NCBI RefSeq assembly: GCF_029369745.1
Contig: NZ_CP120210.1
Location: 62,001 to 126,000, forward strand
Length of the DNA stretch: 64,000 nt
Source of the DNA: Amycolatopsis sp. QT-25
GTDB taxonomy: Bacteria > Actinomycetota > Actinomycetes > Mycobacteriales > Pseudonocardiaceae
Reading direction: 5' to 3'
Shown here: positions 1 through 8,701 of the stretch, one piece after another
Layout: each line of letters opens with the position of its first letter
Position numbering within the stretch: position 1 is the stretch's first letter
Position numbers and translations under genes: made by a program
Notes under the pieces: model-generated
Database searches by the model: none
What the model was told of the DNA's origin: nothing
The model's input: the letters and a program-made list of their open reading frames with translations, nothing else

Positions 1-1
1 C

Positions 2-886
2 ATCGTGGTGTTCCTGTTCATGGCCGTGCTGCCGGGTGATCCGGCGCAGGTCGCGCTCGGCGTCAACGCGACACCGGAACTGGTCGCGAAGACCCGCGCC
101 GAATTCGGCGTCGACCGGCCGTTGGCGACGCAGTACTTCGACTGGATCGGCGGTGTCCTGCGAGGCGACTTCGGCCGCTCGTACGTCACGCGCGAGGAGA
201 TCGGGCCCGCGCTGACCGACCGCCTCGGCGTGACGTTGTGGCTGGTCGGGGCCGGGATGCTGGTGGCGTTGCTGATCGCCGTCCCGGCCGGGACCTTCGC
301 CGCGGTGCGGCATCGGAAGGCCGATGGCACCGCCGTTTCCGGGTTGTCGCAGATCGGTGTCGCGATCCCCGCGTTCCTCGCCGGCATCATCCTGGTGCAG
401 ATCTTCGCGGTGCAGTTGCGCTGGCTGCCCTCCGGCGGCTGGACACCGCCCGTGCAGGATCCGGGTGAATTCCTCCGCGGTCTCGTTCTGCCTGCCTTGT
501 CGCTCGGACTCGTGCAGGGCGCGGTGCTCACGCGCTACGTCCGGTCCGCGGTGCTCGACACGCTGGGCCAGGACTATCTGCGCACGGCGCGGTCCAAGGG
601 TCTGCGGCCGTTCCAGGCGCTGTTCCGTCACGGGCTGCGCAACGCCGCCGTGCCGGTGGTGACGGTGCTCGGCCTGCAACTGTCGACCCTGCTGATCGGC
701 GCCGTCGTCGTCGAGCGCGTCTTCGTCCTGCCGGGTCTCGGCAGCATGCTGCTCGACTCGGTGGCGTCGCGGGATCTGCTGTCCGTGCAGGGGATCGTGC
801 TGGTCCTGGTGGTCGGCGTGCTGTTGGTGAACTTCGTGGTCGACGTCCTCTACACGGTGCTCGACCCGAGATTGCGGGGTTCCTGA
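2..886 (+). CDS. Peptide-type ABC transporter permease (DppB-like), 5' end cut by window edge
   Basis: Inner-membrane permease of an oligopeptide/dipeptide-type ABC importer. The reading frame is already open at the first base, so the start codon lies outside the window; about 20-30 N-terminal residues are missing compared with the usual 310-330. Five hydrophobic spans remain, and the EAA-type coupling loop that contacts the ATPase is visible around residues 190-215 (DTLGQDYLRTARSKGL). The C-terminus ends in the family-typical LDPRLR. The stop overlaps the next ATG by one base, so the two permeases are translationally coupled. No solute-binding protein is in view; it is probably upstream. The substrate cannot be told from sequence. 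Confidence 0.9.
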   Translation: MVVFLFMAVLPGDPAQVALGVNATPELVAKTRAEFGVDRPLATQYFDWIGGVLRGDFGRSYVTREEIGPALTDRLGVTLWLVGAGMLVALLIAVPAGTFAAVRHRKADGTAVSGLSQIGVAIPAFLAGIILVQIFAVQLRWLPSGGWTPPVQDPGEFLRGLVLPALSLGLVQGAVLTRYVRSAVLDTLGQDYLRTARSKGLRPFQALFRHGLRNAAVPVVTVLGLQLSTLLIGAVVVERVFVLPGLGSMLLDSVASRDLLSVQGIVLVLVVGVLLVNFVVDVLYTVLDPRLRGS

Positions 887-1698
887 TGCGTAGCCGCACT
901 CTCGTCATCGGTGGCGTCCTGGTCGCGTTGATCGTCGTCGCCGCGCTGCTTTCGTTCGTGTGGACGCCGTTCGACCCGGTGAAGGTGGACGCGGCCGGTC
1001 GGCTGCACGACTTCGGCGGCGCCAATCCGCTGGGCACGGACGGCTTCGGCCGGGACGTGCTCAGCCAGCTCATGGTCGGCGCGCGGACGACACTGTACGT
1101 CGGCGTGGTCGCGGTCGGCATCGCCGCGCTGATCGGGACACCGCTGGGCATCCTCGCCGGGATGTCGTCGCGCCGGCTCGGCGAGTTCGTCATGCGGGCC
1201 AACGATCTCGTGCTCGCGTTCCCCGCGCTGCTGCTGGCGATCATGTTCGGCGCGGTATTCGGGGCGGACACCCTGACCGCGATGGTGGCGATCGGCATCG
1301 CGACCATCCCGTCGTTCGCGCGGATCGCGCGTTCGGGCACCTTGCAGGTGATGAGCAGCGAGTTCGTGCTGGCCGCGCGGTCGGCCGGGCGCTCCCGGCC
1401 GAACATCGCGGCACGGCACGTGCTGCCGAACATCTCCGGGTTGCTGATCGTGCAGGCGTCGGTGTCGTTCGCGATCGCCGTGCTCGCGGAAGCGGCGTTG
1501 TCGTTCCTCGGGTTCGGCACACGGCCGCCGACGCCGTCGTGGGGCCGGATGCTGCAGGAATCGCAGATGTTCCTGACCCTGCACCCACGGCTCGCGCTCG
1601 TGCCCGGCGTCGCGATCGCTCTCGCCGTCCTCGGCTTCAACCTGCTCGGCGACGGCCTCCGCGATCGTCTCGATCCCCGATTGGCGGTGCGGCCATGA
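886..1698 (+). CDS. Peptide-type ABC transporter permease (DppC-like)
   Basis: Second permease of the same importer, 270 aa, slightly short for DppC (usually about 290). One N-terminal membrane helix is followed by the periplasmic stretch with the typical PLGTDGFGRD motif (residues 44-54), then further helices. The EAA loop is visible near residues 155-175 (SEFVLAARSAGRS). It ends with LDPRL, as DppC proteins do. The ATG overlaps the stop of the first permease and the stop overlaps the first ATPase (ATGA), so this is one operon. Family assignment is firm; substrate is unknown. Confidence 0.92.
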   Translation: MRSRTLVIGGVLVALIVVAALLSFVWTPFDPVKVDAAGRLHDFGGANPLGTDGFGRDVLSQLMVGARTTLYVGVVAVGIAALIGTPLGILAGMSSRRLGEFVMRANDLVLAFPALLLAIMFGAVFGADTLTAMVAIGIATIPSFARIARSGTLQVMSSEFVLAARSAGRSRPNIAARHVLPNISGLLIVQASVSFAIAVLAEAALSFLGFGTRPPTPSWGRMLQESQMFLTLHPRLALVPGVAIALAVLGFNLLGDGLRDRLDPRLAVRP

Positions 1699-2450
1699 CG
1701 GCCATGACGGCCATGACACTGGAAGTCCACGACCTCGGCATCGACGGCCTGGTCCGCGGCGTCTCGTTCGGCATCGCGCGCGGTGAACGGGTCGGGCTGA
1801 TCGGCGAGTCGGGTTCCGGCAAGTCGTTGACCGCCCTGTCGATCATGGGGTTGCTACCCGAAGAGCTCGCCGCTTCCGGGTCGGTGCAACTCGACGGCCG
1901 GGAACTGCTCGGCGCGTCGGAGAAGGAGTTGTCGCGGCTGCGCGGCAACGAGATGTCGATGGTGTTCCAGGAACCGATGACCGCGCTGAACCCCGCCATG
2001 CGGGTCGGCGCGCAAGTGGCCGAAGCGCTGCGGATCCACCGAAACGTCGGGAAGCATTCCGAGGCCCTGCTGGCTTCCGTGGGGCTGCCCGGTGTCGGGC
2101 GTGCCTATCCCCACCAGTTGTCCGGTGGGCAGCGGCAACGTGTCGTGCTCGCGATGGCGCTGGCCAACGATCCGAAGCTGCTGATCTGCGACGAGCCGAC
2201 GACGGCACTCGACGTCACCGTGCAGGCGCGGATCCTGGACCTGATCCTCGACGGCGTCCGGAAGCGGGAGAGCGCGCTGCTGTTCATCACGCACGACCTC
2301 GCCGTGGTGGCGTCGGTGTGCGAGCGGGTGCTGGTGATGCTGGACGGCGAGATCGTCGAAGCAGGCACCACTCGCGACGTGCTGACCGCGCCCCAGCACG
2401 ACTACACGAAGAAACTGCTGGCCGCTTCGGATCTGGGGGCGAGCCGATGA
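1695..2450 (+). CDS. Peptide-type ABC transporter ATPase (DppD-like)
   Basis: Cytoplasmic ATPase, 251 aa, shorter than classical DppD (about 320) because the C-terminal oligopeptide-transporter extension is missing. Walker A is GESGSGKS, the ABC signature is LSGGQRQR, Walker B is LLICDEPTTALD and the switch histidine lies in FITHDLAVV. The start is the first of three closely spaced ATGs (1695, 1704, 1713) in a 9-bp ATGACGGCC repeat at the stop of the permease gene; initiation at any of the three would give nearly the same protein. It pairs with the next ATPase. Confidence 0.92.
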   Translation: MTAMTAMTLEVHDLGIDGLVRGVSFGIARGERVGLIGESGSGKSLTALSIMGLLPEELAASGSVQLDGRELLGASEKELSRLRGNEMSMVFQEPMTALNPAMRVGAQVAEALRIHRNVGKHSEALLASVGLPGVGRAYPHQLSGGQRQRVVLAMALANDPKLLICDEPTTALDVTVQARILDLILDGVRKRESALLFITHDLAVVASVCERVLVMLDGEIVEAGTTRDVLTAPQHDYTKKLLAASDLGASR

Positions 2451-3217
2451 TGCTCGAAGTACGCGACCTCGAACGCCGGTATACGCGGCGCGACGTGCAC
2501 GCCCTGCGCGGAGTTTCGTTCGACGTCGAGGCCGGTCAGCGGTTCGGCATCGTCGGGGAGTCGGGGTCGGGAAAGTCCACTTTGGTCAGACTGCTGGCCG
2601 CACTCGACAAGCCTACGGCGGGCAGCGTGTCGTTCCAGGGTGAACGCGTCGACACCCTGCCCGAACGCGAACTCGGCTTCCTGCGGTCGAAACTGCAGAT
2701 CGTCTTCCAGGATCCGATGGGTTCGCTCGATCCGCGGATGCGGGTGCGCGACATCGTCTCCGAACCGTTGGGGCGCCGGAACCCCGCGCGGGTCGCGGAG
2801 CTGCTGAAGGCGGTCGGCCTGTCCGAAGACGCCGCCGCTCGCTATCCGCACCAGTTCTCCGGCGGGCAACGGCAACGCATCTCGATCGCGCGGGCGCTCG
2901 CGCCGAATCCGAGCGTCCTCATCGCGGACGAACCGGTGAGCGCGCTCGACGTCTCGGTGCGCAAGCAGATCCTCGATCTGCTCGCGTCGCTGGTCGAGTT
3001 GTACTCGTTGACGCTGATCTTCGTCTCGCACGACCTCGGCGTGGTGCGGCACGTCTGCGATCGGGTCGCGGTGATGCGGCGCGGCGAGATCGTCGAGATC
3101 GGCGACGTCGACCAGGTCTACGAAGCGCCGGAGCACGAGTACACCAGGGAACTGCTGGCGGCCGCGCCGAATCTGCGGGCCGAACTGGCGCGGCTGCGGG
3201 GAGGGGAAGATGGCTGA
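2447..3217 (+). CDS. Peptide-type ABC transporter ATPase (DppF-like)
   Basis: Second ATPase, 256 aa. Walker A is GESGSGKS, signature FSGGQRQR, Walker B VLIADEPVSALD, switch region FVSHDLGVV. Two ATGs (2447 and 2450) overlap the previous TGA; either gives the same protein less one Met. As with the first ATPase, the C-terminal zinc/oligopeptide tail is short. The 3' end overlaps the aldehyde dehydrogenase start by 8 bp, so transport and catabolic genes form one transcription unit, which suggests the imported compound is what the downstream enzymes process. Confidence 0.92.
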   Translation: MMLEVRDLERRYTRRDVHALRGVSFDVEAGQRFGIVGESGSGKSTLVRLLAALDKPTAGSVSFQGERVDTLPERELGFLRSKLQIVFQDPMGSLDPRMRVRDIVSEPLGRRNPARVAELLKAVGLSEDAAARYPHQFSGGQRQRISIARALAPNPSVLIADEPVSALDVSVRKQILDLLASLVELYSLTLIFVSHDLGVVRHVCDRVAVMRRGEIVEIGDVDQVYEAPEHEYTRELLAAAPNLRAELARLRGGEDG

Positions 3218-4631
3218 ACATCCAGGGGGACTGCCGATCGGTGCCGGCTGGGTGTCCACTGTGGACGTCGCGCCGGTGGTCTTCCCGTACGACGGGAGTG
3301 AGATCGGCCGGGCGCCGGTCGGTACACCGGAGCTGGCCACCCGGGCGATCGACGAGGCCGTCGCCGTCTCCAAGCAGGTCGCGGCCCTGCCGTCGCGTAC
3401 CCGGCGCTCGCTTTTGAACGACGTCGCCGCCGCCTTGGCAGCCCGGCGCTCCGCATTCGAACAGCTGCTGGTGCTCGAAACCGGCAAGCCACTGGTCGAC
3501 TGCCGGGTCGAGGTCGCGCGCACGATCGTCACCTGGCAGGCCGCCGCCGAGGAGGTCTCGCGGCTGCACGGCGAGACCGTGCCGCTCGATCTGCTGCCGT
3601 CCGGTGACGGGCTGGTCGGATTCTGGAAACGCAAGCCGATCGGTGTCGTGGTCGGCATCGCCGGTTTCAACTATCCGCTGCTGCTGGCGTCGCACAAGAT
3701 CGCGCCCGCCATCGCCGCGGGCTGCCCGGTGGTGGTGAAACCCGCGCCGCGAACACCGCTGGCGACCTTGTGGCTCGTGCACCTGGTGCGCTCGCTGACC
3801 GACCTGCCCCCGATGGTCCAGCTGGTCACCGGTGACGCGGCCGTCGGCTCGGCGCTGGTCACCGACCGGCGGGTCGGCGCGGTGTCGTTCACCGGATCCG
3901 CGCTGGTCGGCCACCGGATCGCCCGCGACGCCGCCCCCACGAAGACCTTGCTGGAGCTGGGTTCCAACGCCGCCCTGGTGGTCGCCGAGGACGCCGACCT
4001 CGACGCGGCCGTGGACGCCGTGCTGCGCGGCGGGTTCTACGCCTCCGGCCAGGCATGTATCTCGGTGCAACGCGTCCTGGTCGTCGAAGCCGTCGCCGAG
4101 GAGTTCACCGAACGCGTGCTCGCACGGCTCGGCGAGGTCGTCGCCGGTGACCCCCGAGACGAGAGGACGCGGGTCTCGGCGCTGATCGACCCAGGTTCGA
4201 CCAGTCGCGTTCTGGAGTGGGTCGACAAAGCGACCGCGGCCGGTGCGCGGCTGGTCGGGGGCGGTGTCGACGGCACGGTGATCCGGCCTGCCGTGCTGCT
4301 CGACGTGCCCGACGGCCTCGAATGCTGGGACGAGGAAATCTTCGGTCCCGTGGTCTGCGTCCGCACCGTGTCCTCTGTGGACGAAGCGTTCGACGCGGTC
4401 AACGCGTCGCGCTACGGGCTGCACGCCTCGGTGTTCAGCACGTCCTTGAAGACGGCGTTCCGCGCGCTCGACGAGCTCGAAGTCGGGGGCGTGGTGGTCA
4501 ACGAAGTGCCCGGTTTCCGGTCCGACACCATGCCGTACGGCGGGGTGAAGGACTCCGGCATCGGGCGGGAAGGACCGCGGTTCGCGGTCGAAGAACTGAC
4601 CGTGACGAGGATGGCGGTGCTGCGCCCGTGA
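3210..4631 (+). CDS. NAD(P)-dependent aldehyde dehydrogenase
   Basis: 473-aa cytoplasmic enzyme oxidising an aldehyde to its acid or acyl derivative. Visible ALDH landmarks are the nucleotide-binding region around GFNYPLLLASHKIAPA (residues 152-167), the FTGS turn (about 228), the general-base region ELGSNAALV (about 248), where ALDHs usually have ELGGK, and the catalytic Cys in GQACISVQR (about 280). The EIFGPV motif is near residue 379. The ATG is preceded by a strong purine-rich SD (GGGGAGGGG). Its substrate is probably an intermediate of the compound imported by the ABC transporter; the ELGSN variant is typical of less-studied ALDH branches, so no substrate is claimed. Confidence 0.9.
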   Translation: MAEHPGGLPIGAGWVSTVDVAPVVFPYDGSEIGRAPVGTPELATRAIDEAVAVSKQVAALPSRTRRSLLNDVAAALAARRSAFEQLLVLETGKPLVDCRVEVARTIVTWQAAAEEVSRLHGETVPLDLLPSGDGLVGFWKRKPIGVVVGIAGFNYPLLLASHKIAPAIAAGCPVVVKPAPRTPLATLWLVHLVRSLTDLPPMVQLVTGDAAVGSALVTDRRVGAVSFTGSALVGHRIARDAAPTKTLLELGSNAALVVAEDADLDAAVDAVLRGGFYASGQACISVQRVLVVEAVAEEFTERVLARLGEVVAGDPRDERTRVSALIDPGSTSRVLEWVDKATAAGARLVGGGVDGTVIRPAVLLDVPDGLECWDEEIFGPVVCVRTVSSVDEAFDAVNASRYGLHASVFSTSLKTAFRALDELEVGGVVVNEVPGFRSDTMPYGGVKDSGIGREGPRFAVEELTVTRMAVLRP

Positions 4632-6778
4632 GCTACGAGAACCTGTTCCGGCTCGACGGGAAGCGAGCCGTCGTCCTCGGCGGGGGCAGCGGCATCGGCC
4701 GCGAAGCCGCCAAGGCATTGGCCGCGCACGGTGCCGAGGTGATCGTCGCGGACCGCGATGCCGCCGCCGCCGAGGCAACCGGCGTGGGAAAGGCGTACGA
4801 GATCGACCTGCTCTCGGCCGGTGCCGCCGCGCGGGCGGCGGCGGAACTCGGCGAGATCGACGTCGTCGTGCTGACCGCCGCGACCAACGTGCGCAAACGG
4901 CTGCTGGAGTACTCGCGCGAGGAGTTCGACCGGGTGATCGCGCTCAACCTCGGCGCCACCTTCGAGGTCGTCCGCGCGTTCGGTGCCAGGATGGTCGAAC
5001 GCGGACGGGGGAGCATCATCGGGTTCTCCTCGATCCGCGGTACCACCGTCGAGCCGGGCCAGGGGCCGTACGCGGCGACGAAAGCCGGGCTGGTGCAGTT
5101 GTTCCGCACGGCGGCGGCGGAGTTCGGCCCGGCTGGGGTGCGGGTCAACGCGATCGCGCCCGGTGTCGTCGAGACTCCGCTGACAGCGCAGATCAAAGCG
5201 AATCCGGCCTGGTACGACGCGTACGCGACCAAAGGCGCGCTCGGCCGATGGGCGCGGCCGGAGGAACTCGCGGGCGCCGTCGTCTACCTGGCCTCGGACG
5301 CGTCGTCGTTCGTGACCGGGTCCGTGCTGGCGGTGGACGGCGGCTGGACCGCGGTCGACGGCCGCTTCGAACCGCCCGCGACGTCAGGAGCCCTGTCCGT
5401 GCCGGAGTTGCCTGAGCTGACCGCCGTCGAACTCGTCGCGCGATACCGCGCCGGGACGCTGTCGCCGGTCGAAGTCACCGAAGCGGTCCTCGCCCGCGTC
5501 GAGGCGCGCGAACCCGAGCTGCACGCGCTTTACGCGTACGACCCGAGCGGGGCGCGCGAAGACGCGAAGGCGTCCGAAAGCCGCTGGCACGCCGGGGAAC
5601 CACTCGGCCCGATCGACGGCGTTCCCTTGACGCTCAAGGAGAACATCGCGACCCGAGGCACCCCGGTCCCGCTCGGCACGGCCGCCACCTCGCTGACGCC
5701 CGCGCCGGACGACGCCCCGGCGGCCGCCAGGGTGCGCGAATCCGGCGGGGTCCTGCTGGGCAAGACGACCATGCCGGACTACGGGATGCTGACGTCCGGG
5801 CTGTCGAGTTTCCACCCCGCGTCGCGGAATCCGTGGGACACCACGCGCACGCCCGGCGGCTCCAGCGCCGGCGCCGGTTCGGCGGCCGCCGCGGGCTACG
5901 GCCCGCTGCACGTCGGCACCGACATCGGCGGCTCGATCCGGCTGCCCGCCGGCTGGTGTGGCCTGGTCGGGCTGAAACCGAGTTTCGGCCGGGTGCCGGT
6001 CGATCCGCCGTTCCTCGGCCGCGTCGCCGGGCCGATGACGCGGACCGTGGCCGACACCGCGCTGCTGATGAGCGTTCTGTCCGGTGTGGACGGTCGCGAT
6101 CATCTCTCGCTGCCGCCGTCGTCACTCGGCTGGACTGCTTTGTCCGGCGAGGTCAAGGGCCTGCGGATCGGGCTTCACCTTGATCCGGGCGTCGGACTGC
6201 CCGTGCTGCCGGAGACGATCGCCGCCGTCATCGAAGCCGCGCGACTGTTCGAGCGCGCGGGTGCCGTGGTGGAGCCGGTCGCGCCGTTCCTGCGCCGCGA
6301 AATGCTCGACGGCCTCGACACCTTCTGGCGCGTCCGCGCCTGGTCGGACCTGTCGGCCCTACCCGAAGATCGTCGCGCGAAGGTCCTGCCGTACATCGCC
6401 GACTGGGCCGCCGCCGGCGCCGACGTCAGCGGCGTCGACGCCTACCGCGGCTTCGCGCAGATCGACGCCATCGCCGTCGCCACCCTGCGCGCGACCGAAC
6501 GCTTCGACGTCGTCCTGTCACCGACCTGCCCGGTCTCGGCCCCACCCGCCGACTGGCCCTCGCCGACCAACGACCCGCGCCGCCCGTTCGAGCACATCGC
6601 GTTCACCGTGCCGTACAACATGTCCGGCCAGCCCGCGGTCTCGCTCAACTGCGGCTACACCAGCGAAGACCAGCCCATCGGCCTCCAGATCAGCGGCCGC
6701 CGCTTCGCCGACCTCGACGTCCTTCGCGCCGCTGCCGTCTACGAAACCCTTCGCCCCACTCCACGCCCCTGGCCCTGA
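4628..6778 (+). CDS. In-frame fusion: SDR oxidoreductase + amidase-signature hydrolase
   Basis: One 716-aa frame encodes two complete enzymes. Residues 1-252 are a short-chain dehydrogenase: cofactor motif GGGSGIG near 19, active-site YAATK near 154, C-terminal GGWTAVDG. Residues about 258-716 are an amidase-signature hydrolase: Lys in LTLKEN, the Gly/Ser-rich core GGSSAGAGSAAAAG, and the nucleophile Ser in DIGGSIRLPAG. GTG 4628 overlaps the ALDH stop. At the junction, codon 253 is TCA (5384-5386), directly followed by GGAG and then GTG at 5399. A TGA at that codon would give the usual stop-SD-start layout, so this may be a stop-loss fusion with an internal start still present. It may oxidise and deaminate an amide from the imported compound; that role is inferred from context. 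Confidence 0.85.
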   Translation: MSYENLFRLDGKRAVVLGGGSGIGREAAKALAAHGAEVIVADRDAAAAEATGVGKAYEIDLLSAGAAARAAAELGEIDVVVLTAATNVRKRLLEYSREEFDRVIALNLGATFEVVRAFGARMVERGRGSIIGFSSIRGTTVEPGQGPYAATKAGLVQLFRTAAAEFGPAGVRVNAIAPGVVETPLTAQIKANPAWYDAYATKGALGRWARPEELAGAVVYLASDASSFVTGSVLAVDGGWTAVDGRFEPPATSGALSVPELPELTAVELVARYRAGTLSPVEVTEAVLARVEAREPELHALYAYDPSGAREDAKASESRWHAGEPLGPIDGVPLTLKENIATRGTPVPLGTAATSLTPAPDDAPAAARVRESGGVLLGKTTMPDYGMLTSGLSSFHPASRNPWDTTRTPGGSSAGAGSAAAAGYGPLHVGTDIGGSIRLPAGWCGLVGLKPSFGRVPVDPPFLGRVAGPMTRTVADTALLMSVLSGVDGRDHLSLPPSSLGWTALSGEVKGLRIGLHLDPGVGLPVLPETIAAVIEAARLFERAGAVVEPVAPFLRREMLDGLDTFWRVRAWSDLSALPEDRRAKVLPYIADWAAAGADVSGVDAYRGFAQIDAIAVATLRATERFDVVLSPTCPVSAPPADWPSPTNDPRRPFEHIAFTVPYNMSGQPAVSLNCGYTSEDQPIGLQISGRRFADLDVLRAAAVYETLRPTPRPWP
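5386..5401 (+). promoter_or_regulatory. Internal ribosome-binding site and GTG start for the amidase half
   Basis: AGGAG at 5386-5390 lies 8 nt before an in-frame GTG at 5399. This would allow a separate 459-aa amidase to be made from inside the fused SDR-amidase frame. Confidence 0.5.
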
Positions 6779-6797
6779 CCCGCACCCTGACCCGCGC

Positions 6798-6851
6798 TTC
6801 GGCACCTGATTGCGATCCTTGCGCACGCAAGGATCGCAATCAGGTGCCGAA
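6798..6851. terminator. Perfect 26-bp inverted repeat, bidirectional terminator
   Basis: Two perfect 26-nt arms (6798-6823 and 6826-6851) are separated by 2 nt. It sits between the rightward SDR-amidase operon and the leftward ATPase/Toprim-like pair, 20 bp and 6 bp from their stops, so it can stop transcription from both sides. There is no U-tract, as is common in high-GC actinobacteria. Confidence 0.75.
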
Positions 6852-6856
6852 TCGCG

Positions 6857-7528
6857 TCAAACCCGGGAGCCGAGCTGCGTCAGCCACGCGGCGAAGTGCG
6901 GGCATTGGGCCGTCAGCTCTTCGATGCCCAGGTCCGCTATGGCCAAGGGACCGTCGTTGGTCTTCGAGTAGCTGGCACAGTAGCGAGCGAGTCGTTTCGA
7001 GGGCGCGGTGTTCGGCCCGTCGTTCACGAGTTCGGGGCCGCCCGCGTCCCGCACATCTTTCAAGAGCAGCGTGGTGAGGTCACTGCCCGAGAACAACCAC
7101 CCCAGTTGCTCTGCGGCCGCGAACGCCCAGGTTTCCAGCTCATGCAGGATGAGATGCGGGACAAAGCGTGGGTCGGAAATGGCCGTAGTCAGCGACCTTT
7201 CGACGTGCTGAACTCGGTCATACGGACCGCAGGGTGGTTGATCGTTCATGCCGGGACTGTCTGCGGGAAATCCGTAGAAATCGAACAACGTCGTGAGCGT
7301 GTGGATATCACTGCTTCGCAGTAGCAGCATGATCTCGTTTTTCAACTTCGACCAACTGCTGACACCACCACGACTGGCCGGGCCCGTGGCAGGTCTCTTG
7401 GTCGTCACGATGGACTTCGTGACCATCCAGCCCTGGTTCTGGAGGTATGGTTCCAGAACGTTGTTGACGACTATCTCTTCAGTCTGTCCTTCGACGAGGA
7501 TGTGGAGCCGTCGATACCCGGTTGTCAT
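6857..7528 (-). CDS. DUF4276-family protein with Toprim-like motifs
   Basis: 223 aa. The N-terminus has LVEGQTEE (residues 11-18), matching the first acidic motif of Toprim folds, followed by FDFYGFP (about 82-88), an acidic turn like the second Toprim motif, and HELETWAFA (about 128-136). I recognise this layout as DUF4276; the Toprim relation is my inference. The ATG (7528) overlaps the upstream ATPase stop in ATGA, so the two are co-translated. Paired ATPase plus Toprim-type nuclease genes occur in anti-phage systems such as OLD-family modules and PARIS. GC is clearly lower than in neighbouring genes, as expected for transferred DNA. A cleavage activity has not been shown and is not certain. 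Confidence 0.75.
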   Translation of the reverse strand: MTTGYRRLHILVEGQTEEIVVNNVLEPYLQNQGWMVTKSIVTTKRPATGPASRGGVSSWSKLKNEIMLLLRSSDIHTLTTLFDFYGFPADSPGMNDQPPCGPYDRVQHVERSLTTAISDPRFVPHLILHELETWAFAAAEQLGWLFSGSDLTTLLLKDVRDAGGPELVNDGPNTAPSKRLARYCASYSKTNDGPLAIADLGIEELTAQCPHFAAWLTQLGSRV

Positions 7529-8640
7529 GCGTTCCCGGTTTCCTCCCGGGCAGGGCGCCCGCCCAGCAGGTTTTTCTCCCATAGTTCGCCGAGCGAGTAC
7601 TCTTTGAGCCAGTCTTCCAGCGCGGAAAGATCGGGACGCGTGAAGTCGGAAGAACCTGCTTTGCGCTCGACCACGATGAGGTCGCCGACCTCGAATTGGT
7701 TCATCAGCGTAACCGACTGAGTCGCTATCAGTACCTGGCTGCGTTGAGAAGCTTGCCGGAGCAGGCCGGCGAGTTGCACGATCGCAAACGGATGAAGGCC
7801 GAGTTCTGGTTCGTCCAGTACGACCAGGCGGGGGAGTTCGGGTTGCAACAAAAGTGTCGCGAGACAGACGAAACGAAGTGTGCCATCCGACATCTGATTG
7901 GCGGAAAAGACGGCATCGGAATCTTGTTGCCGCCAACGGAGAAGAATCCGGTCGTGACTATCCGGCTCCAATGCGAAATCCCGGAAGAACGGCGCCACAA
8001 GCCTGATCGCGCCCAGAATTCGACGGTAGGCCGACTGCTCGGCGGGTACGTCGCTGTTCTGCAGACGGAATAGGTACGCCGCCAGGTTTCCGGCGTCGTT
8101 TCGCAGACTCAGGTCGTCCACGGTGGAGACGAGGCGCTTGACCGGCGCGTCGGCACTGGTGTCGTGGAAATGAAAGACTTTACAGCCTTTCAGGAGACTG
8201 GTGACATGTGACGCGATGCGGCCCGGACGTCGTTTCGCCTCCGCTGGCAGATGCGTCTCGCGATGCCCTTGCCCGAGCACCTCGTTGTATGGCCGCTCGT
8301 ATCCTTCTGCGTGAAAGTACATGACTTCTGATTTGAAGATCAGTTCATCGTTCACTGCGGGGGAAAGAGTGGCCGCGTACGAGTTGGATTCTCCCTCGAG
8401 TTCGAGGTGGATCTGAGAGGCTTCGGTGTTGAGCAGAGCGAGTGCTCCGCCATTGAGACCCACGAACAGGCCTAGTTCGCCTTCGACGATCCGGCCGAGT
8501 AGTTCGAGGGCGTGAACGAAGTTACTCTTGCCCGCGCCATTGGCGCCTACGAGGATATTGAGCTGCCCGAGTTCCACGGTCGCCGAACGGATCGAGGTGA
8601 AACCCTCGACCCGGATCTTCTTCAGCGACTGATCGGTCAT
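7525..8640 (-). CDS. AAA15/OLD-like SMC-type ATPase, partner of the Toprim-like protein
   Basis: 371 aa. The N-terminus has the SMC/RecF-type start (VEGFTSIRSATVELG) and Walker A GANGAGKS near residue 32. The signature is MSDGTLR (about 250), Walker B is LVVLDEPELGLHP (about 270), and the switch position reads IATQS, as in AAA_21/OLD-type ATPases. There is no long coiled coil or DNA-binding domain. It overlaps the Toprim-like gene by 4 bp. Start ATG 8640 has TAGAGT only 6 nt upstream, so it is probably leaderless. Codon use is less GC-biased than around it. The likely role is sensing infection and controlling the partner nuclease; this is inferred from family and pairing. Confidence 0.8.
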   Translation of the reverse strand: MTDQSLKKIRVEGFTSIRSATVELGQLNILVGANGAGKSNFVHALELLGRIVEGELGLFVGLNGGALALLNTEASQIHLELEGESNSYAATLSPAVNDELIFKSEVMYFHAEGYERPYNEVLGQGHRETHLPAEAKRRPGRIASHVTSLLKGCKVFHFHDTSADAPVKRLVSTVDDLSLRNDAGNLAAYLFRLQNSDVPAEQSAYRRILGAIRLVAPFFRDFALEPDSHDRILLRWRQQDSDAVFSANQMSDGTLRFVCLATLLLQPELPRLVVLDEPELGLHPFAIVQLAGLLRQASQRSQVLIATQSVTLMNQFEVGDLIVVERKAGSSDFTRPDLSALEDWLKEYSLGELWEKNLLGGRPAREETGNA

Positions 8641-8646
8641 GCCTCC

Positions 8647-8652
8647 ACTCTA
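8647..8652 (-). promoter_or_regulatory. -10 box of a leaderless promoter for the ATPase/Toprim-like pair
   Basis: Read leftward, TAGAGT is followed by 6 nt (GGAGGC) and then the ATG at 8640. The spacing places transcription start at or next to the start codon. Confidence 0.5.
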
Positions 8653-8701
8653 CGGTCGGCCACCGACAGTCGCGCTACTCGGTTGGCCAACCTGGTCGGC
8701 C

